DNA of 64,000 nt from Pseudohalocynthiibacter aestuariivivens (GTDB taxonomy: Bacteria; Pseudomonadota; Alphaproteobacteria; Rhodobacterales; Rhodobacteraceae). The DNA is taken from the NCBI RefSeq assembly GCF_018457175.1, contig NZ_JAGFNU010000007.1, positions 1 to 64,000 on the forward strand, given 5' to 3'. Below the pieces are notes generated by a model that saw only the letters and a program-made list of their open reading frames with translations, ran no database searches and was not told the origin of the DNA. The translations under genes were made by a program, and so were the position numbers. Below are positions 27,404-36,610 of the stretch, piece by piece (positions within the stretch are counted from its first letter, which is position 1; each line of letters starts with the position of its first letter).

Positions 27404-27519
27404 CCATTTGCAGTCCAGTCATCCGATTTTACGAGTTCCGAACGCCTCATTTCACACCGTTAGAACGCAGTATCGCCACGTTGAGGGTCAAGCACAACGA
27501 AAACTTGAAAGGAAAGAAG

Positions 27520-27747
27520 ATGTGGCTCCCCAATAACGATGAATTTCAATACTTTAAACACTATGAACGCGATTTGAGGCGTGACTTTGAAAAACGTCGA
27601 TTTGTTGCACCGACCCGGATCTTCGCCGCGAAGAACCAACCGGGCCCAGTCCAAGGAACAAACTGGCCTGCCGCGGCTAATGCATTTTTGAGGCGCTGTG
27701 TCCCGGGAAGTATGGCCTCGATCTCCAATTTATTTCGCATCAGTTGA
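27520..27747 (+). CDS. Small hypothetical protein divergent from the BTAD regulator
   Basis: A 75-residue frame whose ATG has GGAAAGAAG directly upstream. The first 30 residues (MWLPNNDEFQYFKHYERDLR) are charged and aromatic with protein-like composition; the second half is less so. No family recognised. Being 137 bases from a divergent regulator start makes it a candidate regulated gene. It could also be a chance frame. Confidence 0.35.
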   Translation: MWLPNNDEFQYFKHYERDLRRDFEKRRFVAPTRIFAAKNQPGPVQGTNWPAAANAFLRRCVPGSMASISNLFRIS

Positions 27748-28025
27748 TAGCGGCGATGGCCAGCGACCGGTCATTCATCGGTCGCGTCATTGCCCCTGGG
27801 CGATCCTTTGAATCCGCACGCACTACCCGGGCTTTGCTCGTCGAAATATAGCTGCACGTTGCCCGAATGGCCGCATTTTCTTCTGCTTTGCAGCGAGAGT
27901 AACTCAGCGACACAGCAGGTCAACGTGCTGCGAGTGCTCGCGGCAAAATCTTAGCGCATACGGTGTGGGCTCAATCCGGCCATTCGCTGCAGCTTACATC
28001 AACGGCAGCTATGTGCCCGAACTGT

Positions 28026-28673
28026 TCAATTTAACCGTGACGAGGGCACTCTCACGCCAAGCTTCCAGTCTATCGTCTTCGGTCGGTTGTCTCGCCAACG
28101 TCTCGAGTACTCACATTCCCGCCAGTACTTTTCCCGTAACGTCTTGTACTCTTCAACTAGGGCCAAATGCCGTTTCGTCGACATGCCCTTAGGTGGCGGG
28201 TTGAATGGGTTGCCAATTTCCATACCGGCGCCGATGACCTTGCGGATTTTCAAAAGCTGCCGACGCATGCGTTCCCGTGGCGCCTCGTATTGGCTGGCGT
28301 AGGCGAGATTGTGGCAGGACCGGCAGCCTATTCGACGGTTGATATAGAGCACCCCACAGCGACGACGACAGTCTGGGCAAACGAACCACTGCCTAGTGCC
28401 GCCGTAGTGGCAAGGCGTCTCTGTGAGTGCCACGCCTTGAACCGTGTCGCCCCAACCGGCGTGGACGGTGATAATTATATAATCGCTGTGCCCTTCGACC
28501 CATGCGTTGAAGGTCAGACCGGGTTTGATATCAGCGATGGGCAACGTGCCACTGCCTGTATCCAGTCCAGCATCAGTGACCTGCTTAATGCGCAATTGCA
28601 TCGTGTCATCACAAAAACGTTTGAAAGAGTGTGTATGGATAACGGGCTCCCTCGAAATCATTAACATTGTCAA
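28026..28673 (-). CDS. Mobile-element zinc-ribbon protein of unknown function
   Basis: A 215-residue protein with a four-cysteine zinc ribbon in the middle: FVCPDCRRRCGVLY, then GCRSCHNLAYASQYEA. The C-terminal third is basic and rich in Arg and Trp (YKTLREKYWRECEYSRRWR). Similar proteins are common in alphaproteobacterial integrated elements. The start is uncertain; MQLRIKQ at 28601 is an alternative. It is the last gene of the integrase-AlpA-VapE module and lies just across the candidate replication origin repeats. Confidence 0.6.
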   Translation of the reverse strand: MTMLMISREPVIHTHSFKRFCDDTMQLRIKQVTDAGLDTGSGTLPIADIKPGLTFNAWVEGHSDYIIITVHAGWGDTVQGVALTETPCHYGGTRQWFVCPDCRRRCGVLYINRRIGCRSCHNLAYASQYEAPRERMRRQLLKIRKVIGAGMEIGNPFNPPPKGMSTKRHLALVEEYKTLREKYWRECEYSRRWRDNRPKTIDWKLGVRVPSSRLN

Positions 28674-28730
28674 CTATATTGCTCTAAAAACGAGGAAAAC
28701 CAAAGAGTTTTCGAGAATTTTTTGGGGAGC

Positions 28731-28841
28731 AGGTGCAGGGGTGATCTTTTCAAACATTCACTCTCAAAAGAGTATATCTTCAAAGACACTCTCTTTTTCA
28801 CTCAACTATTTCTAGTGAACTACCCCTGCACCCCTGCACCT
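28731..28841. repeat. CCCCTGCA iterons in direct and inverted order (candidate replication origin)
   Basis: AGGTGCAGGGGT at 28731-28742 is the exact reverse complement of ACCCCTGCACCT at 28830-28841. The unit CCCCTGCA also occurs directly at 28823-28830 and 28831-28838. Between the arms are an ACTCT-CAAA-AGAGT hairpin (28760-28773) and AT-rich DNA. It lies beside a VapE-type primase-helicase gene. Origin function is inferred. Confidence 0.5.
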
Positions 28842-28932
28842 ACTACCCACTCTGCAAGCCAAAACCCAAGAGAGCGCATCTTGAAAGGCGTCGCAGAGGC
28901 CTGCTAAGTGTCCCTCGGCTCGCCAGTACATT

Positions 28933-31806
28933 CTAATCATGCTGTTGTGCGGCTCTTAAAGCGGATATCACGGCCGGGCTGCTTGCTTCGCTCCGCTTCG
29001 GTGGTAGCAGCCATCCACGGTTCTTTCCGTTGGGCGCGTTCACACTCACAGGATATCCTGCCGAGTTCCGCACCACGAGCTGACCCGCACGATTTTCGGT
29101 GATACCGGAGCCCTCCCATAGGCGCTTGAGGCTTGAACCAATCGTTTTCACTTCTTTTTCACTTGGAGGGCGCGCGGAAAGCGGCATAACATCGTGGTAT
29201 ATTTCGGTTGCCTTCAATCGCGCACACTTTTCTTCAGGGCGCTGCCCCCATGCGTAGTGCCGTTCAATGCGCTCTTCTACTTCGGTGCGAATACGATATT
29301 TCTCCGCGTTTTCCTTAAGTGTTTGCTCCTCTTCTTCAGTCGGCCACCATTGCTCACCGGTGGTATAGAGGTGCCACGCCTCGGCCCAGAGTTGGTCCAG
29401 TTCTTCGTCGGACCACTCTACATCCAGCTTACCGACCGAGATTGGCAGGTAGCGCCGGTTCCCGGTTTCGTCCGCTAAAAAGCTTTCCTCGTTCACTGTG
29501 CCGACAAAAACGGTACGTCGACCGTAGCGAGATGACTTCCTGGCATAGGGCGCTCGGATTTCGTCCTCGCTTTGAGATAGGAACGCTTTCTTATGCGATA
29601 TAGCGGACTTTCCAAACGTCGCGTCCAATTCACCTAGCTCTCCAATCCAGCACGACAGCGCCCTTTTTAAGCTATCCTTGTCCGACGTGTTGAGAACAAG
29701 GCTTTCGCGGTAAACCGCTCGCAGTGCGCGTGGAAGGAGTTTGCGAAGACCCTTCGTTTTGCCTTGCCCCTGTGCACCGACCAGAACGAGGACGTATTCG
29801 AAGTGAGCTTCGATGTTCTCATTCAATGATTTGGCCTCTTTCGCGTAGTCAGCGGCGGCACAGGCTTGGATTAAAAACCTGCGAACGGCGATCGAAGCAA
29901 CCTGGGGGTTGCTCGCGTTCAGTTGGGAAGCAATCCTTTCGATCCGAGGAATGCCATCCCAGGGCAACCCTGACAGGTAGTCAGTCACCGGGTTGTACGC
30001 GTTAGTGTCACCAAGTGCGACCAAGTGGGTGTCTAGGTTCTTGTCGGGCAGACTGTTTAAAGCTGCTGAGCTCAGAAGATGCGAGTAAAGTCCGGTCTCC
30101 GCATTGTCACCATGGTTCGGGATATTTGGGTGCGCCCACTCCATTTGTTTGGTGATCAGGTTGTACCGGTACTTGATCCCATAGCCATCTAGCATGTGCG
30201 CGAGGTTGGCTTGGTGATCAAGGAGCGCTACAGTTCCACTTGCCAAGGGGCGACGCTGCGGGAATGAAGTGGTTGGCAACGGTTCGTTAAGCGGTCGCGG
30301 ACTATCATCGAAGGCCCAACCTTCATCGTGCCCCTCGTCGTGGCCAACTGACTGGTAGATACGATCTCGTTCGCGTGTCACCTCTGTGCGTAGTTCCCGC
30401 CTGCTGTTTCCGAGACCTAGAGCAATGGCTACGTCACGCTCAACCGTCTTGTTCTCGAGTTCCGAAAGTTCTGACAACGCAAGCGCATGTACGATGGTAC
30501 TGTTGTCGCCAGCGGCCGCTGCAATTGCAGCGGTGGCGCTTTCCACGTCGTGGCGCATCGTATAAAATCGATTGCCATGTGCGAAGCTGTGGACGCCTGG
30601 CGCATCGCCGTTGTTCCAGTAAAACTTTCCTACTGCGCGACCGCCATCATAGTCTGGTTCGATCGGATCGAGGCAGACACGCAGGTCGTATTTTTCACCT
30701 TCAGGAGAAAGCAGCGTGCTAACGGAAGCCAATTCCCCACTGTCGAACACAACATAATCTGACCCCAGAAGAAGACCTTTTTCCACTTTTACTGTGGCAG
30801 CCCGTTCTGCCGCCGGTTTAGGAACCCCGCGGTCAATTAAGTCTTTCTCGTACTCCGCCTTGCGCCGTGTATTTGCTTTCGATTGTTCTGGCTTGAGAGC
30901 CACCCGTGCCTCGTTGAGGTTTGCGGTTGCCGCATGTTGGTCTTCGAGCGATACCTCGACCGAGGCAGGATCAAACAATTCCACGTCGACATGCCGAATA
31001 ATGTGCGCACCTGGCGTTTTTTGTAGCCCTTCACCCAACACGGCAGTTGGATAGTCTGGCTGTGTTGGCCGCGCGAGAGCTTGATCAGCTAGGCTTCGTG
31101 GAAGAAATTGCCCTCCCTTTGAAATGAACGCAAAACGATGAAAACCGCGCGCCCAGCAGCGTATGTGGATTGCCTGAAGAATGCGGGGGGTTTGGCTGGC
31201 GTCACTCGTAGCTAGAACTACACGCCATCCTCCAGGGCCCTTGACCAACGCACCGTTCGACACACGCTCAATCTTGCTACTTGAACTGGGCATGACCAGC
31301 ACTGGACAATCTCGCGCCTCGGGCAATACGTCATACAAGGCGTCAAGAACTACGTCCGCGGTCTTAAACACAGGCATTTCTTCGTCAGGGTAGATTGCTG
31401 AAACCTCTTCGCGGGATTTCACATCTATGTCGATGCTGATCAATCCCGGCCCATCGCGGAAGCTCAGGAACTCGCCAGTCACGGAGATCATCGGTTCCAT
31501 GTCTGGCTGCGCATTTATCAAACGACGAGCCTCGGGCACTACATCTGCATGCTTGATCTCAGGATCAAAAGTCCCGGTAAAAAACATTGTGCTCGGTTCG
31601 GCATCCAGTCTGCATTTGAACGCTTCCTCTACTGTGGCAAACTCATGGTTTCTTAGTCGACCAGTCGTTGCGCGCATTTCCAAGAGCGGTTCCTTGATAA
31701 CTGTCTCTTCATCGGGGGCTAGAGACAGCTTCTTTCCGACTGGTGCCGAATAGGTCACTGCGCTTACGCGGATCGGTGGATGACTTGTGGGCCGGTCACT
31801 GCACAT
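28933..31806 (-). CDS. VapE-family primase-helicase of a mobile element
   Basis: A 957-residue replication protein. The C-terminal ~450 residues are the VapE (virulence-associated E) helicase: Walker A LVGAQGQGKTKGL near residue 675, acidic SCWIGELGELDATF, and arginine-rich RKSSRYGRRTVFVGTVN. The N-terminal half looks like a primase/polymerase region (GLISIDIDVKS, SSSSKIERVSNG). Such proteins replicate phages, satellites and small integrative elements. The start overlaps the alpA gene by 11 bases. The iterons just downstream may be its recognition site. No capsid, terminase or packaging genes are seen. Confidence 0.88.
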   Translation of the reverse strand: MCSDRPTSHPPIRVSAVTYSAPVGKKLSLAPDEETVIKEPLLEMRATTGRLRNHEFATVEEAFKCRLDAEPSTMFFTGTFDPEIKHADVVPEARRLINAQPDMEPMISVTGEFLSFRDGPGLISIDIDVKSREEVSAIYPDEEMPVFKTADVVLDALYDVLPEARDCPVLVMPSSSSKIERVSNGALVKGPGGWRVVLATSDASQTPRILQAIHIRCWARGFHRFAFISKGGQFLPRSLADQALARPTQPDYPTAVLGEGLQKTPGAHIIRHVDVELFDPASVEVSLEDQHAATANLNEARVALKPEQSKANTRRKAEYEKDLIDRGVPKPAAERAATVKVEKGLLLGSDYVVFDSGELASVSTLLSPEGEKYDLRVCLDPIEPDYDGGRAVGKFYWNNGDAPGVHSFAHGNRFYTMRHDVESATAAIAAAAGDNSTIVHALALSELSELENKTVERDVAIALGLGNSRRELRTEVTRERDRIYQSVGHDEGHDEGWAFDDSPRPLNEPLPTTSFPQRRPLASGTVALLDHQANLAHMLDGYGIKYRYNLITKQMEWAHPNIPNHGDNAETGLYSHLLSSAALNSLPDKNLDTHLVALGDTNAYNPVTDYLSGLPWDGIPRIERIASQLNASNPQVASIAVRRFLIQACAAADYAKEAKSLNENIEAHFEYVLVLVGAQGQGKTKGLRKLLPRALRAVYRESLVLNTSDKDSLKRALSCWIGELGELDATFGKSAISHKKAFLSQSEDEIRAPYARKSSRYGRRTVFVGTVNEESFLADETGNRRYLPISVGKLDVEWSDEELDQLWAEAWHLYTTGEQWWPTEEEEQTLKENAEKYRIRTEVEERIERHYAWGQRPEEKCARLKATEIYHDVMPLSARPPSEKEVKTIGSSLKRLWEGSGITENRAGQLVVRNSAGYPVSVNAPNGKNRGWLLPPKRSEASSPAVISALRAAQQHD

Positions 31807-31972
31807 TTGACAATTCCAGTATGAAGGCGTCGACTTGATCCTCGATCCAGTACAACCGGCCTCCCAGCTTGAAAGGTTGGGGAATGCGACCAGCAGCTAT
31901 ATCTCTGTAGAGTGTCGTGCGGCCGCGACCACCTAGCTTCTCGCGCAGTTCATTGAAGGTCAGGTATTTCAT
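31796..31972 (-). CDS. AlpA-type excisionase/regulator
   Basis: A 58-residue helix-turn-helix protein: MKYLTFNELREKLGG, RTTLYRDIAAGRIPQPFKLG, then RLYWIEDQVDAFI. This is the AlpA/Phage_AlpA pattern, a small activator or excisionase found next to P4-type integrases. AAGGGG lies upstream of the ATG at 31972. Its stop lies within the beginning of the VapE gene, so both are translated from one message. Confidence 0.85.
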   Translation of the reverse strand: MKYLTFNELREKLGGRGRTTLYRDIAAGRIPQPFKLGGRLYWIEDQVDAFILELSNVQ

Positions 31973-32061
31973 TTCATGGTACCCCTTAAGGTTTCTTTGG
32001 GTACCGTTTTCATCGAAATCGAATGTTAAGTAGTCGGCAGTTATTCAGCTAATTTGCCGAA

Positions 32062-32586
32062 TTACTGCTGCGCTTTCCACTCCCACCACATTTCTTCAAG
32101 GAATGGCAACAGTTTAGGGGATTTGGGGCGCGATATACTACTTCGACGTCGGTAGTCCAGAAAGGCTGCAGGAGTAAATCCAAGCTCTTCTGCAACGCAA
32201 TCGGCAAATTGATTTGCCTCTCCGCGTGGACGACCAGCAGCCTCATATCGGCGTTTGAATATGTGCTCTGCCAACGCCAAGCCACCAGTTTTAAACCGCC
32301 TTTCTTGCGGCGTGCCATGAGGCTTACCTGGTGGTCTCGATGGTGGCAGGTCGCCAGCCAACCAAGCAGCGATTGCTTCGATAGTATAGAGCGACAACGG
32401 TTCATCATTTCTCAAGTAGTCAGCGAGTTGTTTCCTCTGTCCTTCGATCGCTGCGAAGACTTCTACAGGGGGGCGGTCCAACCGATCTAGCTCTGATGGT
32501 TCCCATCCCCCTTCTGGATTATATGTGGGTTTAGGGTCTATTCCGCTTTTGCTCTCTTTAACCACGATTACCCCCTCCTGTGACAT
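32062..32586 (-). CDS. Mobile-element hypothetical protein
   Basis: A 174-residue protein between integrase and alpA. The central part (LSLYTIEAIAAWLAGDLPPS, RRFKTGGLALAEHIFKRRYE) is probably helical, and the C terminus is Trp-rich (EEMWWEWKAQQ). No family recognised. It starts inside the 3' end of the integrase gene (29 bases overlap), which marks it as part of the same element transcript. Confidence 0.6.
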   Translation of the reverse strand: MSQEGVIVVKESKSGIDPKPTYNPEGGWEPSELDRLDRPPVEVFAAIEGQRKQLADYLRNDEPLSLYTIEAIAAWLAGDLPPSRPPGKPHGTPQERRFKTGGLALAEHIFKRRYEAAGRPRGEANQFADCVAEELGFTPAAFLDYRRRSSISRPKSPKLLPFLEEMWWEWKAQQ

Positions 32587-33718
32587 GATCCGCCCATTGC
32601 TCCATCAATTCGCGTCTTTGCTCCAAGTAATCCGTCCGCCGATATGCGCGTTCCACGCTGCCGCCGACAACATGTGCCAGAGCAGTCTCCGCGATTTCAC
32701 GAGGCGTGTCCGTCGCCTCGGCGCACCACGTGCGGAAACTGGACCGGAAACCGTGAGGGCGAGCTTCCATGCCTCTACGCTCCATAAAACGAGACATTGT
32801 CGCATCTGAAATCACGCCCTTTCTCACGCTCGGGAAGAGGAACCCATCACGCTCGAATGGCTTGGCTTGCTCAATGATCCCCATGGCCTCTTTAGAAAGC
32901 GGAATACGGTGCTCCTTTCCAGTTTTCATCCGTTCGGCGGGGATGATCCAGGTTTCGTTTTCAATTTCTGATAGATTGCAGAACCTGATTTCGCTTGAGC
33001 GCGTAGCAGTAAGGATCAGAAGGCGCAGAGCCAGATGTGTGACAGTCCCCTCATCGAGGCTGGCATAGAACGCAGGAACCTCGTGCCAGTCAAGGGCAGG
33101 GACGTGCTTCGGTTTGTGGCGTGATTTTCCGAGCAGGGCTTTTGCTTTCTCGGTCGCTTGAACGTCGACATTCAAGCCCATCGCTGCTGCGTGACGCATG
33201 ACGATGCCGAGCCGGTTCATCGCCTTGCGTGCGGTGTCGGCCTTCGCATGCCAAATCGGCGCCAAGGTATTCTTGATGTCCTGCTGATCGATTTCCTCGA
33301 TGGGAACCTGACCAATCTTCGGCAGAATATGAAGTTCGAGAGGGGAGAACCAGCGCCCCGCTTTACCATCGCCCTTGAGTTCGGCCTTGCGCGCCTCGAA
33401 AGCTTCTGCGGCGACTATGGCTAGTGTGTGATCCGCTCTTGCCGCCAAGCGTTTTTCCTTCTCGCGCTCTTTGATGGGGTCCTTGCCTTGTCGTGCAACG
33501 GCGCGCCATTTCTCAGCAGTCTCTCTCGCTTCTTTCAACGAAACATACGTAAGGCTACCAAGGCCCATCTCTCGACGCCTGCCGTGGATGGTCACCCGAA
33601 GAAACCACTGGGAGCCGCCGTCAGGTCTTCTGTGAAGCCATAGACCACCGCCATCTGAGTGTTTGCCAGGCGCAGCGTTCTTGACCTGTGCAGCTGAAAG
33701 TTTGTTCAATGCCCTCAT
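32558..33718 (-). CDS. Tyrosine integrase, P4 type
   Basis: A 386-residue integrase. The N terminus (MRALNKLSAAQVKNAAPGKH, SDGGGLWLHR) is the DUF4102 arm-binding domain. The catalytic domain has Arg in TATRSSEIRF, the H-x-x-R box in HGFRSSFRTWC, a second His in LAHVVGG and Tyr in RAYRRTDYL. ATG 33718 is chosen because the family begins there; the frame extends 17 codons further without need. P4-type integrases usually insert at tRNA 3' ends, in keeping with the tRNA-Leu fragment 148 bases upstream. Confidence 0.92.
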   Translation of the reverse strand: MRALNKLSAAQVKNAAPGKHSDGGGLWLHRRPDGGSQWFLRVTIHGRRREMGLGSLTYVSLKEARETAEKWRAVARQGKDPIKEREKEKRLAARADHTLAIVAAEAFEARKAELKGDGKAGRWFSPLELHILPKIGQVPIEEIDQQDIKNTLAPIWHAKADTARKAMNRLGIVMRHAAAMGLNVDVQATEKAKALLGKSRHKPKHVPALDWHEVPAFYASLDEGTVTHLALRLLILTATRSSEIRFCNLSEIENETWIIPAERMKTGKEHRIPLSKEAMGIIEQAKPFERDGFLFPSVRKGVISDATMSRFMERRGMEARPHGFRSSFRTWCAEATDTPREIAETALAHVVGGSVERAYRRTDYLEQRRELMEQWADHVTGGGNRG

Positions 33719-33865
33719 TATTCTGTCCACCCCATTGTCCACCCCAATATGTGGTATAGGACGGAACAAATTGAAATAGTTTGAAACAGTAGATTCTTAT
33801 AAATGACTGAAATAGCTTAGTAAAAAAGTATCAGTGGTGCACCTTGGGTTATCTATTCAATGCTT

Positions 33866-33881
33866 CTTCTGGGCACCAATT
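33866..33881 (+). other. tRNA-Leu 3'-end fragment, candidate att site (right)
   Basis: CTTCTGGGCACCAATT exactly matches the acceptor 3' strand, CCA end and first flanking bases of an alphaproteobacterial leucine tRNA. No tRNA body precedes it, so it is a duplicated end. It lies in ~315 AT-rich non-coding bases between the integrase and a membrane protein gene. Its counterpart is at 7229-7247. Confidence 0.6.
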
Positions 33882-34033
33882 TTACTGATATATTATTATG
33901 ATCTAATTCAGATTATTGGTAGTACTGATATCTATCAATCGGACTATTCATTAATATCTCAGGTTCTCATTTACTGTTTCGTTGACACCGCCTGCTAAAG
34001 GTCTACCTCTCTGCAATTTATTTGTGGCGGTTG

Positions 34034-35071
34034 TTAAAACGTGGCCCTTATCTCAGAAAATGTATGGCCATATCGGCTAAGTTTTCCCGAAACTGTAATT
34101 GTGTCGTTGACCTCCAATGCATTCCAAAAATCACTGTCTAAACCACACACTCGGAACGAATGCCTCTCATGTTCAGGATGCCTTAGGCTCACTGCTGACC
34201 TACAGCGCCGTCCCTGAAGTTTCTTTGTGACAACATAGATAATCTCGGCCTCTTCAGTTTCGAATATGCCATTATAAACATTTGGCCAGATTATTGCCTG
34301 TGAACTATAAGCGAACACGAAACTTGTAGGGATCGCTGCAATTGTTAGCAAAACATTCTTTCTACGTGACTTAGTGACCTTACCGTTTGTATCAACGACC
34401 CGGCTGCTCAATGTACCCGGAAGTGAAATCAGAAAAAATGCAATTGCGACGGGTACGATCCGAACGTAACTTTCTTGAAGAAAAACATAACGAGCGTAGG
34501 TTTCGCCAAATTTGATGAAGTAGCCGAGCGAAAAAAATGCGCAGAGCCAAGTTACGCTGGTAAAAATAGTTAAGAAACTGGTTTGCCTACCTAGCCTTTC
34601 ACACCGTTGGTTTTGATCGACCACCACACGCTTTGGTTGAAAGTCTTTGAATTGCCAAAAGGCAAATCCCGGCAAGATGAAGGCTACGATAAACAAAGCC
34701 AGGAAACCCAGAAGGCCATACAGCAGGGTTTCACCTTTGATATGTTCCTGAAACGGTAAATTACCGCTATTATAGACGACAAAAATTGAAGTAAAAAGAA
34801 ATGCTACCCAACTAAAGGTTAGAATTACAAAACCCATTCTTTTCCACAGAGGATAGAACCAGTGCAAAGCTTTGGCATGCAAGCCAGGAAGCAGAAACAT
34901 GAGAGCAAACAAAAAACAAACCGCTGCAAGTACCCCTATAAGCGCACCATTCGGTAGTTCAGAATATCTGAGCCACCCGATACTGGCGCGGGCAAGCAGG
35001 TAGGTTAGAAGCAATCCCAGAACACCTGTCACAAGCGCAACAGTATCGCTTATCAATAAAGTAATTCGCAT
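34034..35071 (-). CDS. Multi-pass membrane protein of unknown function
   Basis: A 345-residue protein with about seven hydrophobic segments: two near the N terminus (VALVTGVLGLLLTYLLA, LIGVLAAVCFLFALMFLLPG), two at ~85-135, and three between ~170 and 260. The C-terminal ~80 residues are soluble (EIIYVVTKKLQGRRCRSAVS, NALEVNDTITVSGKLSRYG) and could be a small beta domain. No family recognised. It is AT-rich compared with the enzymes of the island and stands alone, just outside the right tRNA fragment. Confidence 0.65.
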   Translation of the reverse strand: MRITLLISDTVALVTGVLGLLLTYLLARASIGWLRYSELPNGALIGVLAAVCFLFALMFLLPGLHAKALHWFYPLWKRMGFVILTFSWVAFLFTSIFVVYNSGNLPFQEHIKGETLLYGLLGFLALFIVAFILPGFAFWQFKDFQPKRVVVDQNQRCERLGRQTSFLTIFTSVTWLCAFFSLGYFIKFGETYARYVFLQESYVRIVPVAIAFFLISLPGTLSSRVVDTNGKVTKSRRKNVLLTIAAIPTSFVFAYSSQAIIWPNVYNGIFETEEAEIIYVVTKKLQGRRCRSAVSLRHPEHERHSFRVCGLDSDFWNALEVNDTITVSGKLSRYGHTFSEIRATF

Positions 35072-35795
35072 GGTTCAGTCTCACTGCAAGTGCCCAATCT
35101 TGTTAATACCCGGAAATAAGGCGGAAAAATGGAAATTGTGTTTCCAAAAGTTGCTATACAGAGCGGTTAGTTTTCCTAAGGGGAGGGATCAATATTCAAA
35201 ATCTTTTGATAATTCCGAGCAGACACTTCTGCACACCGCTATTTCTTTTATCAGTCCCGAGATGTAATTTTGAATGGAACATTTTTGAAAAATTAAAACG
35301 CTTTGCGATGCGACTGCGTGATTTCTAGAACTGTTTGAAGCCACACAATACCAGCAATCAGTGCTTGTCGGGTTCTGTCTCTCTTGCATATTGAAGAAAA
35401 TTGAAATCCTGCAACGCGTATTGGGGACATCCGTTTGGTTAGCGCTCACTTAGTTGGGTCAAATAGTTGGGTCAAAAAATTAGTAGCGCCCGTACGTCAC
35501 GTCGATGTTTAGGGGCTTTCCAACCAAGATCTGGGCGCGCAATCCGGTGCACCCAAATCGTAATTCGCCAACCATATCAACTTTACTGTCTCTCAATCAA
35601 TAGTTGCATTGAGCCGGCGGCGTCCTTAACAGTTTTTGCGTTCACCTGGTAACGCTCACGTCAAAAGCTGATCACTTTGTGCCACGATGTTTTGATTAGC
35701 CACTCCCCCGTCAGGCGTTACACTCTTTCAGAAATAGGCGTCACGGTAGAACCGTGAGTTATCGACTTTTGACACATAACTATTGGACTGAAGAA
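35072..35795. other. Non-coding region with a tandem repeat
   Basis: About 720 bases with no supportable gene. A perfect 13-bp duplication sits at 35451-35476. The frame of the following oxygenase gene extends back to a GTG at 35754, an alternative start. Confidence 0.4.
35451..35476. repeat. Perfect 13-bp tandem duplication
   Basis: TAGTTGGGTCAAA occurs twice head to tail (35451-35463 and 35464-35476). Only two copies, in non-coding DNA. Function unknown. Confidence 0.75.
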
Positions 35796-36542
35796 ATGCC
35801 GCTCAAGCGCTTAAAGTCACCACCCGCGCAATCTCCTTTTGCACCCATCTGGGAAATACCGCTGGGGATCGAGAAGCTGAGTGATGCAGAAACGCTGGCT
35901 GGAATACGCAAGATCGTTCTGGCGCGTGAACCAGAGTTGAAACAAGAAATTAAGGCCAAACCGATCGCAGGTATCGATGATGGACTAACCTCGCGCTGGC
36001 ATAGCTTTAACACCTTCACCTGGAACGAGCCGCCAATGCGCCAGTTTCAGGAATTCGTCAGAAAATCATATCTCGGATATCTCTCGGCTCTTAATATCTC
36101 ACGGCGTAAATGTTATGTTCAGGGATGGGCAAATGTGGTTCGCGGTGGCGGAAAATTTGCCCCCCATTGCCATGACCAATCACCTTATGCCTTCGTTTCA
36201 GGGAATCTAACCGTTGCCTGTGAAGACACCCAAACAATTTATTATCCGCCCTATCTGTATCGCGGTGCGCCATCGCCAAAAATGCAGGTGCCAATTCAAA
36301 ACGAGCCCGGCTTACTGACACTTTTCCCCAGTACGATCATGCATGAAACGTCACCGCACAATGGCGACAGCGAAAGGATCACGCTGGCTTTCGACATTTT
36401 TCTGCAAGACTTCGACCTTGGTGGGCGTCCCGGTGCTGATGGAATGCATATCGTGATGGACGATCCGGCAGGCTTCACCGGAACTCATGTGGGAAGAGCT
36501 GGAACCGTCACAAGCGGTACGCCGCTGTCACTCAATGACTAG
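35796..36542 (+). CDS. 2OG-Fe(II) oxygenase-like protein (TIGR02466-like)
   Basis: A 248-residue protein with a double-stranded beta-helix pattern. VVRGGGKFAPHCHDQSPYAF (residues ~114-133) holds His124 and His126; GLLTLFPSTIMHETSPHNGD contains the likely distal His183; SERITLAFDI contains Arg194, the usual 2-oxoglutarate ligand. This matches putative 2OG-Fe(II) oxygenases that modify proteins or small molecules. The proximal site is H-x-H rather than the usual H-x-D. Start could instead be GTG 35754. It precedes two coupled paralogous genes of unknown function, possibly its substrates or partners. Confidence 0.7.
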   Translation: MPLKRLKSPPAQSPFAPIWEIPLGIEKLSDAETLAGIRKIVLAREPELKQEIKAKPIAGIDDGLTSRWHSFNTFTWNEPPMRQFQEFVRKSYLGYLSALNISRRKCYVQGWANVVRGGGKFAPHCHDQSPYAFVSGNLTVACEDTQTIYYPPYLYRGAPSPKMQVPIQNEPGLLTLFPSTIMHETSPHNGDSERITLAFDIFLQDFDLGGRPGADGMHIVMDDPAGFTGTHVGRAGTVTSGTPLSLND

Positions 36543-36610
36543 GTCAGACAAAACCGCGATGACGCATTGGATTACACAACGCATCGCCAAACACGCATAA
36601 AGGACAATGC

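Noticed and set aside
28167-28664. Long plus-strand frame opposite the zinc-ribbon gene
   Set aside because: It mirrors the minus-strand gene, which has a clear four-cysteine motif; the plus frame has no recognisable domain.
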